Program-made: the position numbers and the translations under genes
Notes under the pieces: generated by a model
The model's input: the letters and a program-made list of their open reading frames with translations, nothing else
Database searches by the model: none
What the model was told of the DNA's origin: nothing
DNA from: Porticoccaceae bacterium
GTDB taxonomy: Bacteria > Pseudomonadota > Gammaproteobacteria > Pseudomonadales > Porticoccaceae
DNA length: 64,000 bases
Direction of reading: 5' to 3'
Assembly (NCBI GenBank): GCA_024639885.1
Contig: JAHEGD010000003.1
Coordinates: 1-64,000 of the forward strand
Part shown: positions 28,366 through 37,157 of the stretch, piece after piece
Layout: each line of letters starts with the position of its first letter
Numbering within the stretch: the first letter of the stretch is position 1

Positions 28366-29022
28366 CTAAAACTCCATCTCGGGTACCACTTCAGGCACCA
28401 CCAACTCGCCGGCCGTTTTGGCGACAATCTCATCCACGCTGATACCCGGTGCGCGCTCTTTGAGCCAGAACTTGCCATCGGCGATCTCGACATAGGCGAG
28501 ATCGGTCACCACTTTCTTAATGCAACCGGCGCCGGTCAACGGTAGGCTGCACTGCGGCAGCAGCTTGCTCTCGCCGTGTTTTGATGCGTGGGTCATGGTC
28601 ACGACAATATTATCGGCACCGGCAACCAGGTCCATCGCACCGCCCATACCTTTAATCAGCTTGCCGGGGATCATCCACGAGGCGATATTGCCCATTACAT
28701 CCACCTCGAAGGCACCCAGCACGGTCAGGTCGACATGGCCGCCGCGGATCATGGCAAACGACTCCGCTGACGAGAAAATACTCGCCCCTTTAACAGCGGT
28801 AACCGTCTGCTTGCCGGCATTGATCATATCGGCGTCCAGCTCTGCCTCGGTCGGAAACTGGCCCATACCCAGCAGCCCGTTCTCTGACTGCAGCATCACG
28901 TTCATGCCGGCTGGCACATAGTTGGCGACCAGCGTCGGGATGCCGATCCCCAAGTTGACGTAGTAGCCGTCTTGCAGCTCGCGCGCGACGCGCATCGCCA
29001 GTTGTTCTCTGCTTAGTGACAT
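28366..29022 (-). CDS. scoB: succinyl-CoA:3-oxoacid CoA-transferase, subunit B
   Basis: About 218 residues. The catalytic Glu lies in LQSENGLLGMG, and the block VNLGIGIPTLVANYVPAG is the usual beta-subunit N-terminus. With subunit A it moves CoA from succinyl-CoA to acetoacetate, which lets acetoacetate made by LiuE enter central metabolism. It follows scoA by 11 bases on the same strand. An acetyl-CoA:acetoacetate (AtoA) or 3-oxoadipate transferase is the alternative, but the nearby liu operon favours acetoacetate. Confidence 0.9.
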   Translation of the reverse strand: MSLSREQLAMRVARELQDGYYVNLGIGIPTLVANYVPAGMNVMLQSENGLLGMGQFPTEAELDADMINAGKQTVTAVKGASIFSSAESFAMIRGGHVDLTVLGAFEVDVMGNIASWMIPGKLIKGMGGAMDLVAGADNIVVTMTHASKHGESKLLPQCSLPLTGAGCIKKVVTDLAYVEIADGKFWLKERAPGISVDEIVAKTAGELVVPEVVPEMEF

Positions 29023-29033
29023 TGCGGCTCTCC

Positions 29034-29738
29034 TCAGTTGGCGGCGCGCACGGTGCGCTGCTCGATGCGTTTTTCAAAGCTGCCGACTATCATTCGGTCA
29101 ACGTAAATGCCGGGCGTGTGGATCTGGCTCGGCTCCAACTCACCCGGTTCAACCAGCTCTTCGATCTCCACCACGGTAATCTTGCCGGCAGTGGCTGCCA
29201 TCGGGTTGAAATTTTGCGCGGTGTGGCGGTAGACCAAATTGCCGTAGCGGTCGCCCTTCCACGCCTTAACAATGGCAAAATCGCCGCGAATGCTCTCTTC
29301 AAGAATATACGGGCGGCCGTCAAACTCGCGCACCTCTTTGCCCTCGCCAACCGGGGTACCGTAGCCGGTAGCGGTAAAAAAGGCCGGGATACCGGCGCCG
29401 CCGGCGCGCATTTTCTCGGCCAGGGTGCCCTGCGGGGTGAGCTCTACCTCTAGCTCGCCGGCCAGCAGCTGCTGCTCGAAGAGCGCGTTCTCGCCCACGT
29501 AAGACGAGATCATCTTGGCCACTTGGCGGTCCTCTAGCAGCACCCCCAATCCAAATCCGTCGACACCGCAGTTGTTAGAGACCACGGTGAGGCCGCGGCT
29601 ACCCTTGCGCTTGATCTCGGCGATCAAGTTCTCGGGGATACCGCACAACCCAAAACCGCCGGCGATCACCGTCATGCCGTCCTCTAAACCTGCCATCGCT
29701 TCGGCATAACTGCCGACTAATTTGTTAAATCCCGCCAT
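29034..29738 (-). CDS. scoA: succinyl-CoA:3-oxoacid CoA-transferase, subunit A
   Basis: About 234 residues. The glycine-rich CoA-binding block [19 protein letters not shown] is near residue 20, followed by [18 protein letters not shown], both typical of subunit A. The C-terminal part has [18 protein letters not shown]. The ORF is open to 29795, but the ATG at 29738 has AGAGGAG upstream and begins at the conserved Phe-Asn-Lys-Leu. Divergent from a LysR gene, across an AT-rich stretch with a LysR-type dyad, so substrate-dependent control is likely. Confidence 0.92.
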   Translation of the reverse strand: MAGFNKLVGSYAEAMAGLEDGMTVIAGGFGLCGIPENLIAEIKRKGSRGLTVVSNNCGVDGFGLGVLLEDRQVAKMISSYVGENALFEQQLLAGELEVELTPQGTLAEKMRAGGAGIPAFFTATGYGTPVGEGKEVREFDGRPYILEESIRGDFAIVKAWKGDRYGNLVYRHTAQNFNPMAATAGKITVVEIEELVEPGELEPSQIHTPGIYVDRMIVGSFEKRIEQRTVRAAN

Positions 29739-29803
29739 CGGTTGGCTCCTCTGTTGTCTGGGCTCTAGGTTCACCCAGCTATTTATATAAATCAAATTAA
29801 ATT

Positions 29804-29824
29804 AAACTTACTATTAATAAGTTT
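29804..29824. promoter_or_regulatory. candidate LysR-type operator
   Basis: Perfect dyad AAACTTA, seven bases, TAAGTTT, in the shared promoter region of scoAB and the lysR gene. The size and AT-rich centre match a LysR recognition site of the T-N11-A kind. The surrounding 60 bases are far more AT-rich than the genes. Confidence 0.55.
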
Positions 29825-29845
29825 TACTAATAATTAGAGGCCTCT

Positions 29846-30853
29846 ATGGCGATCACCGTTAAACAGCTGCGCGCGTTCACCGCAGTCGCCGAGCAGCGCA
29901 ACTTTGCCGCCGCCGCACAGAGCCTGCACCTGTCGCAGCCGGCGCTTAGCCTGGCCATAAAAAGCCTTGAACAGCAGGCCGGCGGCCGGCTGTTGGCGCG
30001 CACCACCCGCAGCTTTGCACTCACCCCCGAGGGGGAGGCGTTCTACCCGGTGGCGCGGCGCTTGGTCGGCGACTGGTCGGCGGCGCTAGACGAGCTGCAG
30101 CAGCAGTTCTCACTGCGCAGCGGCACATTGTCGATCGCGGCTATGCCGTCGTTTGCCGGCAACCTGATGCCGCAGGCGCTGGCCGACTACAGTCGTCGCT
30201 TTCCGGCGGTGCGGGTCACCCTGCAAGATGTCATCGCCGAGCAGGTGGTGGAGCTGGTCAGCTCCGGCCGGGTTGAGCTGGGCATCACCTTTCTGCCCGA
30301 GCAGACCGAGCCGCTCAGCGACCTGTATATAGAGCCACTGTTTAACGACCGCTTTATCGCCCTGCTGCCGGCCGACCACCCGCTCTGCCAGCAGAGTCAG
30401 GTGAGCGGCGCCGAGCTGGCCGAGCACAACCACATCGCCCTGCAGTCGCCCTCTTTGGTCAGCCGGCTGATTGGCGAGCAGCTCAGCGCCGCCGGCCAGC
30501 CGTTCAACCCCAGCTACCAGAGCCACCAGCTGACCACCATTGGCGGTATGGTCGCCAACGGCTTGGGGGTCAGTATCGTGCCGTCGTTTTCGGCCACCCA
30601 GATGCGCCAGCTCGGCTGTGTCTGCCTGCCGTTGGTGGCACCCGCAATCGAGTGCACGGTGGGGGTGCTGTACCGGCGCCGCGCGGCGCTGTCTTCGGCG
30701 GCCGGGGCGATGCTAGAGACCCTCTGCAACACCTTTCAACGGCGCACCATGCCGGCCGTTACCTACCCGCAGCAACCCCTACTGGCCCGCCAACAAGGCG
30801 AGCGCGACGATCCGCTGGTACAATCAGCGGCCGAGCAGTTCAGGCTCTTTTAA
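29846..30853 (+). CDS. LysR family regulator
   Basis: About 335 residues. The N-terminal winged helix-turn-helix QLRAFTAVAEQRNFAAAAQS plus LSLAIKSLEQQAGGRLL is standard LysR. The remaining part is the periplasmic-binding-like effector domain with IEPLFNDRFIALLPADHPL. It is divergent from scoAB and shares their promoter region, so control of the CoA-transferase is likely. The C-terminal tail of about 30 residues after the effector domain is longer than usual. Effector unknown. Confidence 0.9.
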   Translation: MAITVKQLRAFTAVAEQRNFAAAAQSLHLSQPALSLAIKSLEQQAGGRLLARTTRSFALTPEGEAFYPVARRLVGDWSAALDELQQQFSLRSGTLSIAAMPSFAGNLMPQALADYSRRFPAVRVTLQDVIAEQVVELVSSGRVELGITFLPEQTEPLSDLYIEPLFNDRFIALLPADHPLCQQSQVSGAELAEHNHIALQSPSLVSRLIGEQLSAAGQPFNPSYQSHQLTTIGGMVANGLGVSIVPSFSATQMRQLGCVCLPLVAPAIECTVGVLYRRRAALSSAAGAMLETLCNTFQRRTMPAVTYPQQPLLARQQGERDDPLVQSAAEQFRLF

Positions 30854-30885
30854 CCGAACAGACCAGCAGCGCCGCGGAGTGACCA

Positions 30886-31644
30886 GTGACCCAATTTAGA
30901 CCCTGTATCGACCTACACGGCGGCGCCGTCAAACAGATTGTTGGCGGCTCGCTGCAGGGCGACAGCGCCACTACCAATTTTGTCAGTGATAAAAGCGCCG
31001 GCTACTACGCCCAGCTGTTCGCCGAGCACGGTTTGCGCGGCGGTCACGTGATCTCGCTCGGCGCCGGCAACCAGGCCGCTGCCGAGCAAGCGTTAGCGGT
31101 GTGGCCGGGCGGTTTGCAGTACGGCGGCGGGGTCAACCTCGACAACGCCAAGCACTATTTAGCCAGCGGCGCCGCCCAGGTTATCGTCACCTCGTGGCTG
31201 TTTGTCGAGCGCCAGTTCAGCTGGCCGCGGCTCGAGCAGCTGGCGGCCGCGATCGGCCCCGACAAATTAGTTCTAGATCTCTCCTGCCGCAAAGTCGGCG
31301 ACGGCTGGCAAATTGCCAGCGACCGCTGGCAGACCATCACCGACACCGCCGTCAGCGGCCAACTGCTGGCCGAGCTAGGGGGCTACTGTAGCGAGTTTTT
31401 AGTTCACGCCGCCGACGTCGAGGGGCTGCAACAGGGCATCGATAGCGAGCTGGTGGCGCTGCTCGGCGAGCACAGCCCGCGGCCGGCCACCTACGCCGGT
31501 GGCGCCCGCTCGCTGGACGACCTGGAGCGGGTCAAAGCGCTCTCTGGCGGCCGTGTCGACCTGACCATTGGCAGCGCGCTGGATATCTTTGGCGGCAGCG
31601 GGGTCAGCTTGGCCGACTGCGTGGCGTGGAACCGCGCGCAATGA
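30886..31644 (+). CDS. HisA of the eukaryotic (HIS6) type
   Basis: About 252 residues. The start FRPCIDLHGGAVKQIVGGSL, NFVSDKSAGYYAQLFAEHGL, then GGHVISLGAGN and LVLDLSCRKVGDGW match the fungal/plant ProFAR isomerase subfamily better than the bacterial HisA. The reaction would be isomerisation of ProFAR to PRFAR in histidine synthesis. A GTG start at 30886 has GCGGAG upstream. Its stop overlaps the start of avtA (ATGA). No other his genes are in the window; whether a standard hisA also exists in this genome cannot be seen. Confidence 0.85.
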   Translation: MTQFRPCIDLHGGAVKQIVGGSLQGDSATTNFVSDKSAGYYAQLFAEHGLRGGHVISLGAGNQAAAEQALAVWPGGLQYGGGVNLDNAKHYLASGAAQVIVTSWLFVERQFSWPRLEQLAAAIGPDKLVLDLSCRKVGDGWQIASDRWQTITDTAVSGQLLAELGGYCSEFLVHAADVEGLQQGIDSELVALLGEHSPRPATYAGGARSLDDLERVKALSGGRVDLTIGSALDIFGGSGVSLADCVAWNRAQ

Positions 31645-32891
31645 AGCTGACCGCGTTTGGTGAAAAGTTTGGCGGCCGCTCAGGCATTGGCGAGCTGATG
31701 GACGATCTCGGCCAGGCGCTGCGCGAAAACCCCGAGATGATTTTTATGGGCGGCGGCAACCCGGCGCGCATTGCCGCGTTAGAACAGCGCTTTGAGGAGG
31801 AGCTAGAGGCGCTGCTGGGCTCGCCCGACAGCCGCCATCAGCTGCTCGGCATCTACCAATCCAAACAGGGCGAGCGCGCCGCCCGCCGCGAGCTAGCCAG
31901 CTACCTCAAGCGGCGGTTTGGCTGGGCGGTCAGCGAGCGCAACATCAGCTTTGCCAACGGCAGCCAAAACGCCTGTTTTATTCTGTACAACCTGTTCGCC
32001 GGCGAGATGGCCGACGGCAGCCAGCGCACCCTGCACCTGCCGCTGGTGCCAGAGTACCTGGGCTACCGCGACATCGGCCTGTCGCGGCAGTTTTTTACCG
32101 CCACCAAGCCGACCATCGAGCTGCTCGGGCAGCAGCAATTTAAATACCATGTCGATCTGGCCGCTCTCGCGGTCGGGCCGGCGTGTGGCGCCATCAGCGT
32201 ATCGCGGCCCACCAACCCGACCGCTAATGTACTCAGCGACGATGAAGTAGACGCCCTGCAGGCACTGTGCGCCGCCCACAACGTGCCGTTAATTGTCGAT
32301 GGCGCCTACGGGCTGCCGTTTCCCAACATCGTCTTTGGCGAGGCGACGCCGCGCTGGAACGAGCAGACCATACTGATGCTGAGCCTCTCCAAACTCGGCC
32401 TACCCGGCATCCGCGCCGGTATTGTGGTCGCCAGCGAAGCGGTCATCGAGGCCTTCAACAACGCCAACAGCATCGTCAACTTAGCCAGCTCCACGGTCGG
32501 CCCGGCGCTGCTTAGCCAGCTGCTTAACAACGACACCATCGACACGCTCTGCCAAACCGTGGTGCAGCCGTTCTACCGCGACCGCGCTGCTGCCACCCTG
32601 GCGCTGCTGCAGCGCGAGCTGGCCGGCCTGCCGTGCCGCGTTCACAAACCAGAGGGGGCTATTTTTCTCTGGCTGTGGTGCGACGGTCTGCCGATTGATA
32701 GCTACCAGCTCTACCAGCGGCTCAAGGCGCGCGGGGTGCTGGTAGTGCCCGGCGAGGACTTTTTTATCGGCGTAGAACCCGACTGGCAACACCAGCGCCA
32801 GTGCCTGCGGCTCTCTTACGCGGCGGAGCCGGCGGTGATCGCCGCCGGGGTCGCCATCATCGGCGAGGAGCTGCGCCGTGCCTACCAGTAG
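31641..32891 (+). CDS. avtA: valine--pyruvate aminotransferase
   Basis: About 416 residues, the size of AvtA. A PLP enzyme of fold type I that makes valine from 2-oxoisovalerate with alanine. Blocks ENPEMIFMGGGNPARIAALE, SRPTNPTANVLSDDEVDAL, and MLSLSKLGLPGIRAGIV (with the PLP lysine) line up with E. coli AvtA, as does HKPEGAIFLWLWCDGLP. The ATG at 31641 overlaps the stop of the HisA-like gene by one base pattern ATGA, so translation is coupled. An upstream in-frame start at 31626 is less likely. It also overlaps the cytochrome gene by 14 bases. Confidence 0.95.
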   Translation: MKLTAFGEKFGGRSGIGELMDDLGQALRENPEMIFMGGGNPARIAALEQRFEEELEALLGSPDSRHQLLGIYQSKQGERAARRELASYLKRRFGWAVSERNISFANGSQNACFILYNLFAGEMADGSQRTLHLPLVPEYLGYRDIGLSRQFFTATKPTIELLGQQQFKYHVDLAALAVGPACGAISVSRPTNPTANVLSDDEVDALQALCAAHNVPLIVDGAYGLPFPNIVFGEATPRWNEQTILMLSLSKLGLPGIRAGIVVASEAVIEAFNNANSIVNLASSTVGPALLSQLLNNDTIDTLCQTVVQPFYRDRAAATLALLQRELAGLPCRVHKPEGAIFLWLWCDGLPIDSYQLYQRLKARGVLVVPGEDFFIGVEPDWQHQRQCLRLSYAAEPAVIAAGVAIIGEELRRAYQ

Positions 32892-35139
32892 CCGACCGGC
32901 CCGCTACCGGCTGGCCGCGCTGCTGGTTGGCGGGCTACTACTGGCCGGGGCGACCACCGCCGGCAGCCCGCCACAGCCGAGCGGCGACAGCCGCTACGCC
33001 GGCAGTGACAGCTGCGCCGGCTGCCACACCGAGCAGTACCAGCGCTGGCGCGGCTCGCACCACGCCGGCGCCATGCAGCACGCCAGCGCCGCCACGGTGC
33101 TCGGCGATTTCAACGACAGCCAGTTTAGCCACTACGCCGGCAGCTACCGTTTTTACAGCGACAGCCGTGGCTACCGGGCGGTATTCAGCCCGCTCGGTGG
33201 CGGCGCCGAAGAAGAGTACCCGGTGCTCTACACCTTCGGTGTCGAGCCGCTTCAGCAGTACTTGGTAGCGCAGCCGGGTGGCCGCCTACAGGCGCTACCG
33301 ATCGCCTGGGATACCCTGCAGCAGCGCTGGTTTGATGTGCAGGGCGATCTGCAGCCCGCCCCCCACGAGCGCATTCACTGGCGCAACGGCGGGCTCAACT
33401 GGAACAGCATGTGCGCCGACTGTCACTCGACCGGGCTAGAAAAAAACTACCAGCCCAGTAGCGACAGCTACGCCACCGAGTGGGCCGAGATCAACGTCGG
33501 CTGCGAAAGCTGCCACGGCCCGGCCGCCGCGCACGCCAACTGGCAACTGGCCAGCAACAGCCAGCGGCCACTGCCGAGCGGCCAGCCAACACTGGCCAGC
33601 GACCAAGCGGCCAGCTGCGGCCAGTGCCACGCCCGCCGCGGGCCGCTACTGGGCAGTGGCAGCACACCCGATTACGCCGTGGAGAGCATCGCCGCCCCGC
33701 TCTACCACCCCGATGGCCAGATCAACGACGAGGTGTTTGTGCTCGGCTCCTACCTACAGAGCAAGATGCACAGCGCCGGTATACCCTGCAGCAGCTGCCA
33801 CGAACCGCACAGCAACCAGCTGCGCCAGCCCGGCAACGCGCTCTGCGCCAGCTGCCACGAGCCGCACTACAATAGCCCCGCCCACCACCGCCACGCCAGC
33901 TACCAGCTGCCCAGCAGCGAGCAGCCCGACCACTACAGCGGTGCGCTGGCCAATCGGCTGCTGCTGCCCAGCCAGTCACTCGGCAACCAGTGTGTCGACT
34001 GCCATATGCCCGGCAAACTCTATATGGGTAACGACTTTCGCCGCGACCATCGCTTTAGCGTACCGCGCCCCGATCTGGCCGCAGCCCACCCCGAGCTAAA
34101 CCTGCCCGACGCCTGCAGCGACTGCCACAGCGACCGCGAGCCGAGCTGGGCCGCTGCCCGGATCCGCGACTGGTTCGGCCCAGAGCGCGCCGCCCACCAC
34201 GCCGAGCCACTGCTGGCCGCCGCTAGCGGCACCCACACTGCCCTCTACCAGCTAATTGGCGACGACAGCGCGGCGCCGATCGCCCGCGCCACCGCCATGC
34301 AGTTGGCGCCGCCGGCGGTGCCGGGTGGCCAGCTAGAGCCGCTGTTGCGCGAGCAACTGGCCAGCCCCAGCCCCCTGCTGCGCCGCGCCGCGGTGCTGGC
34401 GCTAAGCCACTTGGCTGGCGACGACCGGCGCCGGCTGCTGGCGCCGCTGGCCGGCGACCCCGCCGCTACCGTGCGGCTGGCGGTGGCACAGGCGCTCAGC
34501 GACATCGACAGCGAGCAGCTGGCGGTGCAGTGGCGCGGCGCTTACCAGGCCGCCATGCGCGACTACCAACACTACTTAACCGCCAACAGCGACTTTCCGT
34601 CGCTGCGCTACCAGGCGGCGGTCGACCACCACCGCCGCGGTGAGCTAGAGCCAGCGGCCGAGGACTACCGCGCCGCACTGGCGCTGGACGACCGCTTTAA
34701 CCCGGCCCGTTACAACTTGGCGCAGCTGCACTACCAGCGCGGCCAGCGCCAGCAAGCCCGCGCGCTCTACGCCACGATAGTAGAGCAGGAGCCAAACGCC
34801 GCGACCGCCCGCCACGCGCTCGGGCTACTGTTGGGCGAGCTTGGCGACAGCCCCGCCGCCATCGAGCAGTTGACCCGCGCCGCCGAGCTGAGCGACAGCC
34901 CACGCAGCTGGTACAACGCCGCCATACTGCAGCAGCGCAGCGGCGCCAGCGCCGCCGCCGAGACGAGCTACCGCCGGGCGATCGCGCTCGCCCCCGACCA
35001 GGCCGACTACACCGTCGGCTTGGTGTCGCTGCTAGTACAGAGCCAGCGCCGCGCCGAGGCGATCGCCGAGTTAGACGCGGCGATCAGCCGCAACCCCTAC
35101 CAGCGCGCGCTGCGCGAGCTGCGATTTTCGTTGCAGTAA
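32878..35139 (+). CDS. octaheme cytochrome c with HEAT-like and TPR repeats
   Basis: About 753 residues. An N-terminal hydrophobic stretch (YRLAALLVGGLLLAGATTAG) looks like a signal peptide. Eight CXXCH heme motifs follow in the first ~425 residues: CAGCH, CADCH, CESCH, CGQCH, CSSCH, CASCH, CVDCH and CSDCH. Residues ~450-545 are HEAT-like (LLRRAAVLALSHLAGDDRRR), and the C-terminal 200 residues form TPRs (NPARYNLAQLHYQRGQRQQA). This matches the family of large multiheme proteins with C-terminal TPRs, presumed periplasmic electron carriers. Substrate unknown. A GTG start lies inside the end of avtA. Confidence 0.9.
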   Translation: MPTSSRPARYRLAALLVGGLLLAGATTAGSPPQPSGDSRYAGSDSCAGCHTEQYQRWRGSHHAGAMQHASAATVLGDFNDSQFSHYAGSYRFYSDSRGYRAVFSPLGGGAEEEYPVLYTFGVEPLQQYLVAQPGGRLQALPIAWDTLQQRWFDVQGDLQPAPHERIHWRNGGLNWNSMCADCHSTGLEKNYQPSSDSYATEWAEINVGCESCHGPAAAHANWQLASNSQRPLPSGQPTLASDQAASCGQCHARRGPLLGSGSTPDYAVESIAAPLYHPDGQINDEVFVLGSYLQSKMHSAGIPCSSCHEPHSNQLRQPGNALCASCHEPHYNSPAHHRHASYQLPSSEQPDHYSGALANRLLLPSQSLGNQCVDCHMPGKLYMGNDFRRDHRFSVPRPDLAAAHPELNLPDACSDCHSDREPSWAAARIRDWFGPERAAHHAEPLLAAASGTHTALYQLIGDDSAAPIARATAMQLAPPAVPGGQLEPLLREQLASPSPLLRRAAVLALSHLAGDDRRRLLAPLAGDPAATVRLAVAQALSDIDSEQLAVQWRGAYQAAMRDYQHYLTANSDFPSLRYQAAVDHHRRGELEPAAEDYRAALALDDRFNPARYNLAQLHYQRGQRQQARALYATIVEQEPNAATARHALGLLLGELGDSPAAIEQLTRAAELSDSPRSWYNAAILQQRSGASAAAETSYRRAIALAPDQADYTVGLVSLLVQSQRRAEAIAELDAAISRNPYQRALRELRFSLQ

Positions 35140-35195
35140 CCACAGCGCCGGCGCGGTTAGGTATACTCGCCACCACTACCGATTAAGGAGCCACC

Positions 35196-36248
35196 ATGAG
35201 CGATTGCCGCTACGCCCCCGCCCTGCCCGCCGAGCAACTGCCCAGCGACCACCCGCCGGTTAAACCGGCCAAAATTGGTGTACTGCTGCTCAACTTGGGC
35301 ACCCCAGACAACACCAGCTACCGCGCCGTGCGGCGCTACTTGGCTGAGTTTTTAAGCGACAAGCGGGTGATCGACTCGCCGCGCTGGTTCTGGCTGCCGC
35401 TACTCTACGGTATTATCTTAACCACCCGCCCGGCACGCAGCGGGGCCGCCTACCGCAAAATCTGGGACACCGACAACAACCAGTCGCCGCTGCTCACCTA
35501 CACCCAAAAAATTACCGCCAAGGTGGCTGCCGCCTACGCCGGCAGCGAGGTGGTGGTCGAGTTTGCGATGCGCTACGGCAACCCGTCTACCCAGACCGGT
35601 ATCGATGCGCTATTAGCGCAGGGCTGCGACAAAATACTGCTGCACGCGCTCTATCCGCAGTACAGCGCCACCACGACAGCGACCGCCTACGACAAAGCGT
35701 TTGACCACCTAAAAACCCTCAAGCGCCAGCCGGCGATACGCACCATGCCAACCTGGCACGATCACCCCGCCTATATCGAGCTGCTGGCCGACAAGGTGCG
35801 CACCAGCCTGGCCGCGCTTGACCACGAGCCGGAGGTGATCCTCACCTCGTTCCACGGCCTGCCCAAGCGCTACCTGATGGAGGGCGACCCCTACCACTGT
35901 CTCTGTGTTAAAACCTCGCGGTTGGTGCGCGAGGCATTGGGCTGGCCGCAGGAGCGCTGGATAACCACGTTCCAGTCACGCTTTGGCCCGGCCGAGTGGC
36001 TGCAGCCCTACACCGATAAAACCCTCGAGAAGCTGGCCGCCGACGGCGTTAAACGGGTAGCGATTATGTCGCCGGCGTTTGTCTGCGAGTGTATCGAAAC
36101 CCTCGAGGAGATCGCCATGGAGGCCAAAGAGTCGTTCCTAGAGGGCGGCGGCGAGCAGTTTACCTACATCCCCTGCCTCAACGACGACGACAGCCACACC
36201 GCCTTTCTAACCACGCTGATCGACAACGAGCTGAGCGGCTGGCGCTAG
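35196..36248 (+). CDS. hemH: ferrochelatase
   Basis: About 350 residues. It inserts Fe2+ into protoporphyrin IX, the last step of protoheme synthesis. The N-terminal GVLLLNLGTPDNTSYRAVRR, the middle ALYPQYSATTTATAYDKAF with LTSFHGLPKRYLMEGDPYH holding the catalytic His, and the C-terminal MSPAFVCECIETLEEIAME with its catalytic Glu are all present. AAGGAG precedes the ATG. It follows the octaheme cytochrome gene by 56 bases, a sensible neighbour for heme supply, though a promoter-like gap exists. Confidence 0.96.
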   Translation: MSDCRYAPALPAEQLPSDHPPVKPAKIGVLLLNLGTPDNTSYRAVRRYLAEFLSDKRVIDSPRWFWLPLLYGIILTTRPARSGAAYRKIWDTDNNQSPLLTYTQKITAKVAAAYAGSEVVVEFAMRYGNPSTQTGIDALLAQGCDKILLHALYPQYSATTTATAYDKAFDHLKTLKRQPAIRTMPTWHDHPAYIELLADKVRTSLAALDHEPEVILTSFHGLPKRYLMEGDPYHCLCVKTSRLVREALGWPQERWITTFQSRFGPAEWLQPYTDKTLEKLAADGVKRVAIMSPAFVCECIETLEEIAMEAKESFLEGGGEQFTYIPCLNDDDSHTAFLTTLIDNELSGWR

Positions 36249-36256
36249 CCGCGCAG

Positions 36257-36775
36257 CTACTCGGCCAGATAACCCGCCGCACCGCTTTCCAATACCGCAG
36301 TGTGCTGGCGCAGCGCCTGCTCAACGCCGTAACGGGTAGCGATCAACTCGGCGCAGATGCGCTCTTTCGGGCCCCGCAGCGGGGTGATACAGGCGTAGCT
36401 TTTTACCGCCTTGCCGGGCACTAGCTCGCTAACCACCACCAGCGCGCGGCGCTGTTCACCGGCCGGCACCCACAGCTGGCGCTGCGGAAATTCCAACCGG
36501 CCGGTCGGCTGCCAGCGCTCGTCATAGCCACTTAAGTCGACCCGCTGTAATTGGTCGCTGGTGTTCTCAACTAGCACGTAAAATGCGATACGATTACCAA
36601 AAGTACTCTCTTCAAGCCGCTCAGTCGCCACGGTTAAGCCGGCCGCGTTGGCCACGGTTGCGTTGCACAGGCCGGCTAAAAGCAAACCGCAACAGCCTAG
36701 TTTAGCCGCCATGGCTATTTGCGTGAGCGCGCTGTCATTGCGCTGTCGCGATATTCTCAAGACTCTCTTTTGCAT
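36257..36775 (-). CDS. exported protein of unknown function
   Basis: About 172 residues. After a basic stretch, a hydrophobic segment CCGLLLAGLCNATVANAAG ends in a signal-peptidase-like Ala-x-Ala, so the product is likely periplasmic. The mature part is mostly beta (IAFYVLVENTSDQLQRVDLS) and could be an Ig-like sandwich, and includes a Cys pair near the C-terminus (YACITPLRGPKERICAELI). No family is recognised. The ATG at 36775 has AAGGAG upstream; an ATG at 36808 is in frame. It converges on hemH with an 8-base gap. Confidence 0.7.
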   Translation of the reverse strand: MQKRVLRISRQRNDSALTQIAMAAKLGCCGLLLAGLCNATVANAAGLTVATERLEESTFGNRIAFYVLVENTSDQLQRVDLSGYDERWQPTGRLEFPQRQLWVPAGEQRRALVVVSELVPGKAVKSYACITPLRGPKERICAELIATRYGVEQALRQHTAVLESGAAGYLAE

Positions 36776-37157
36776 GGTGAACTCCTTGCCAGCAACTGGC
36801 CTGAGCACTCGGTTACTTGACTACTGCAGCTGTTGAAAGAGGATGATCGGAGCCGTTTAACCCGCCGATCGCCTACCGACAGCGCTGCAATACAAGGCCA
36901 TTATTAATAGCAAAGTTTTTGCAGTCAATATTTAACCGAAAAATATTAGTGACCTTGTAGCCAAGTAGAGCCTACCATTACCTAACCAAGCGTTAACCAA
37001 ACGACCGATAGTGCCATTGTGATAGCGTGCTATCGATAGGCTGCGCGAAACATAAATATAAGAGCAAAAAGTTTGCTGTTATGTTGTTTTGCTGTAGCAT
37101 AAGAGCAGCGCTGGCAGCCCAGCCCCACTGATAGTTATCACCCATTTAGGAGCTACG
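36776..37157. other. AT-rich intergenic region with a 14-bp dyad
   Basis: About 380 bases between divergent genes, much more AT-rich than the surroundings. It includes the perfect palindrome GATAGC-GT-GCTATC at 37021-37034 and runs such as CAATATTTAACCGAAAAATA. Promoters for both flanking genes must be here. The near-repeats GTTTGCTGTTATG and GTTTTGCTGTAGCAT (37070-37105) lie 60-90 bases before the double winged-helix gene and could be its own sites. No coding sequence is seen. Confidence 0.45.

Noticed and set aside
37021-37034. Intrinsic terminator at the GATAGC palindrome
   Set aside because: The stem is only 6 bp and no T-tract follows; it is better viewed as a possible protein-binding site.
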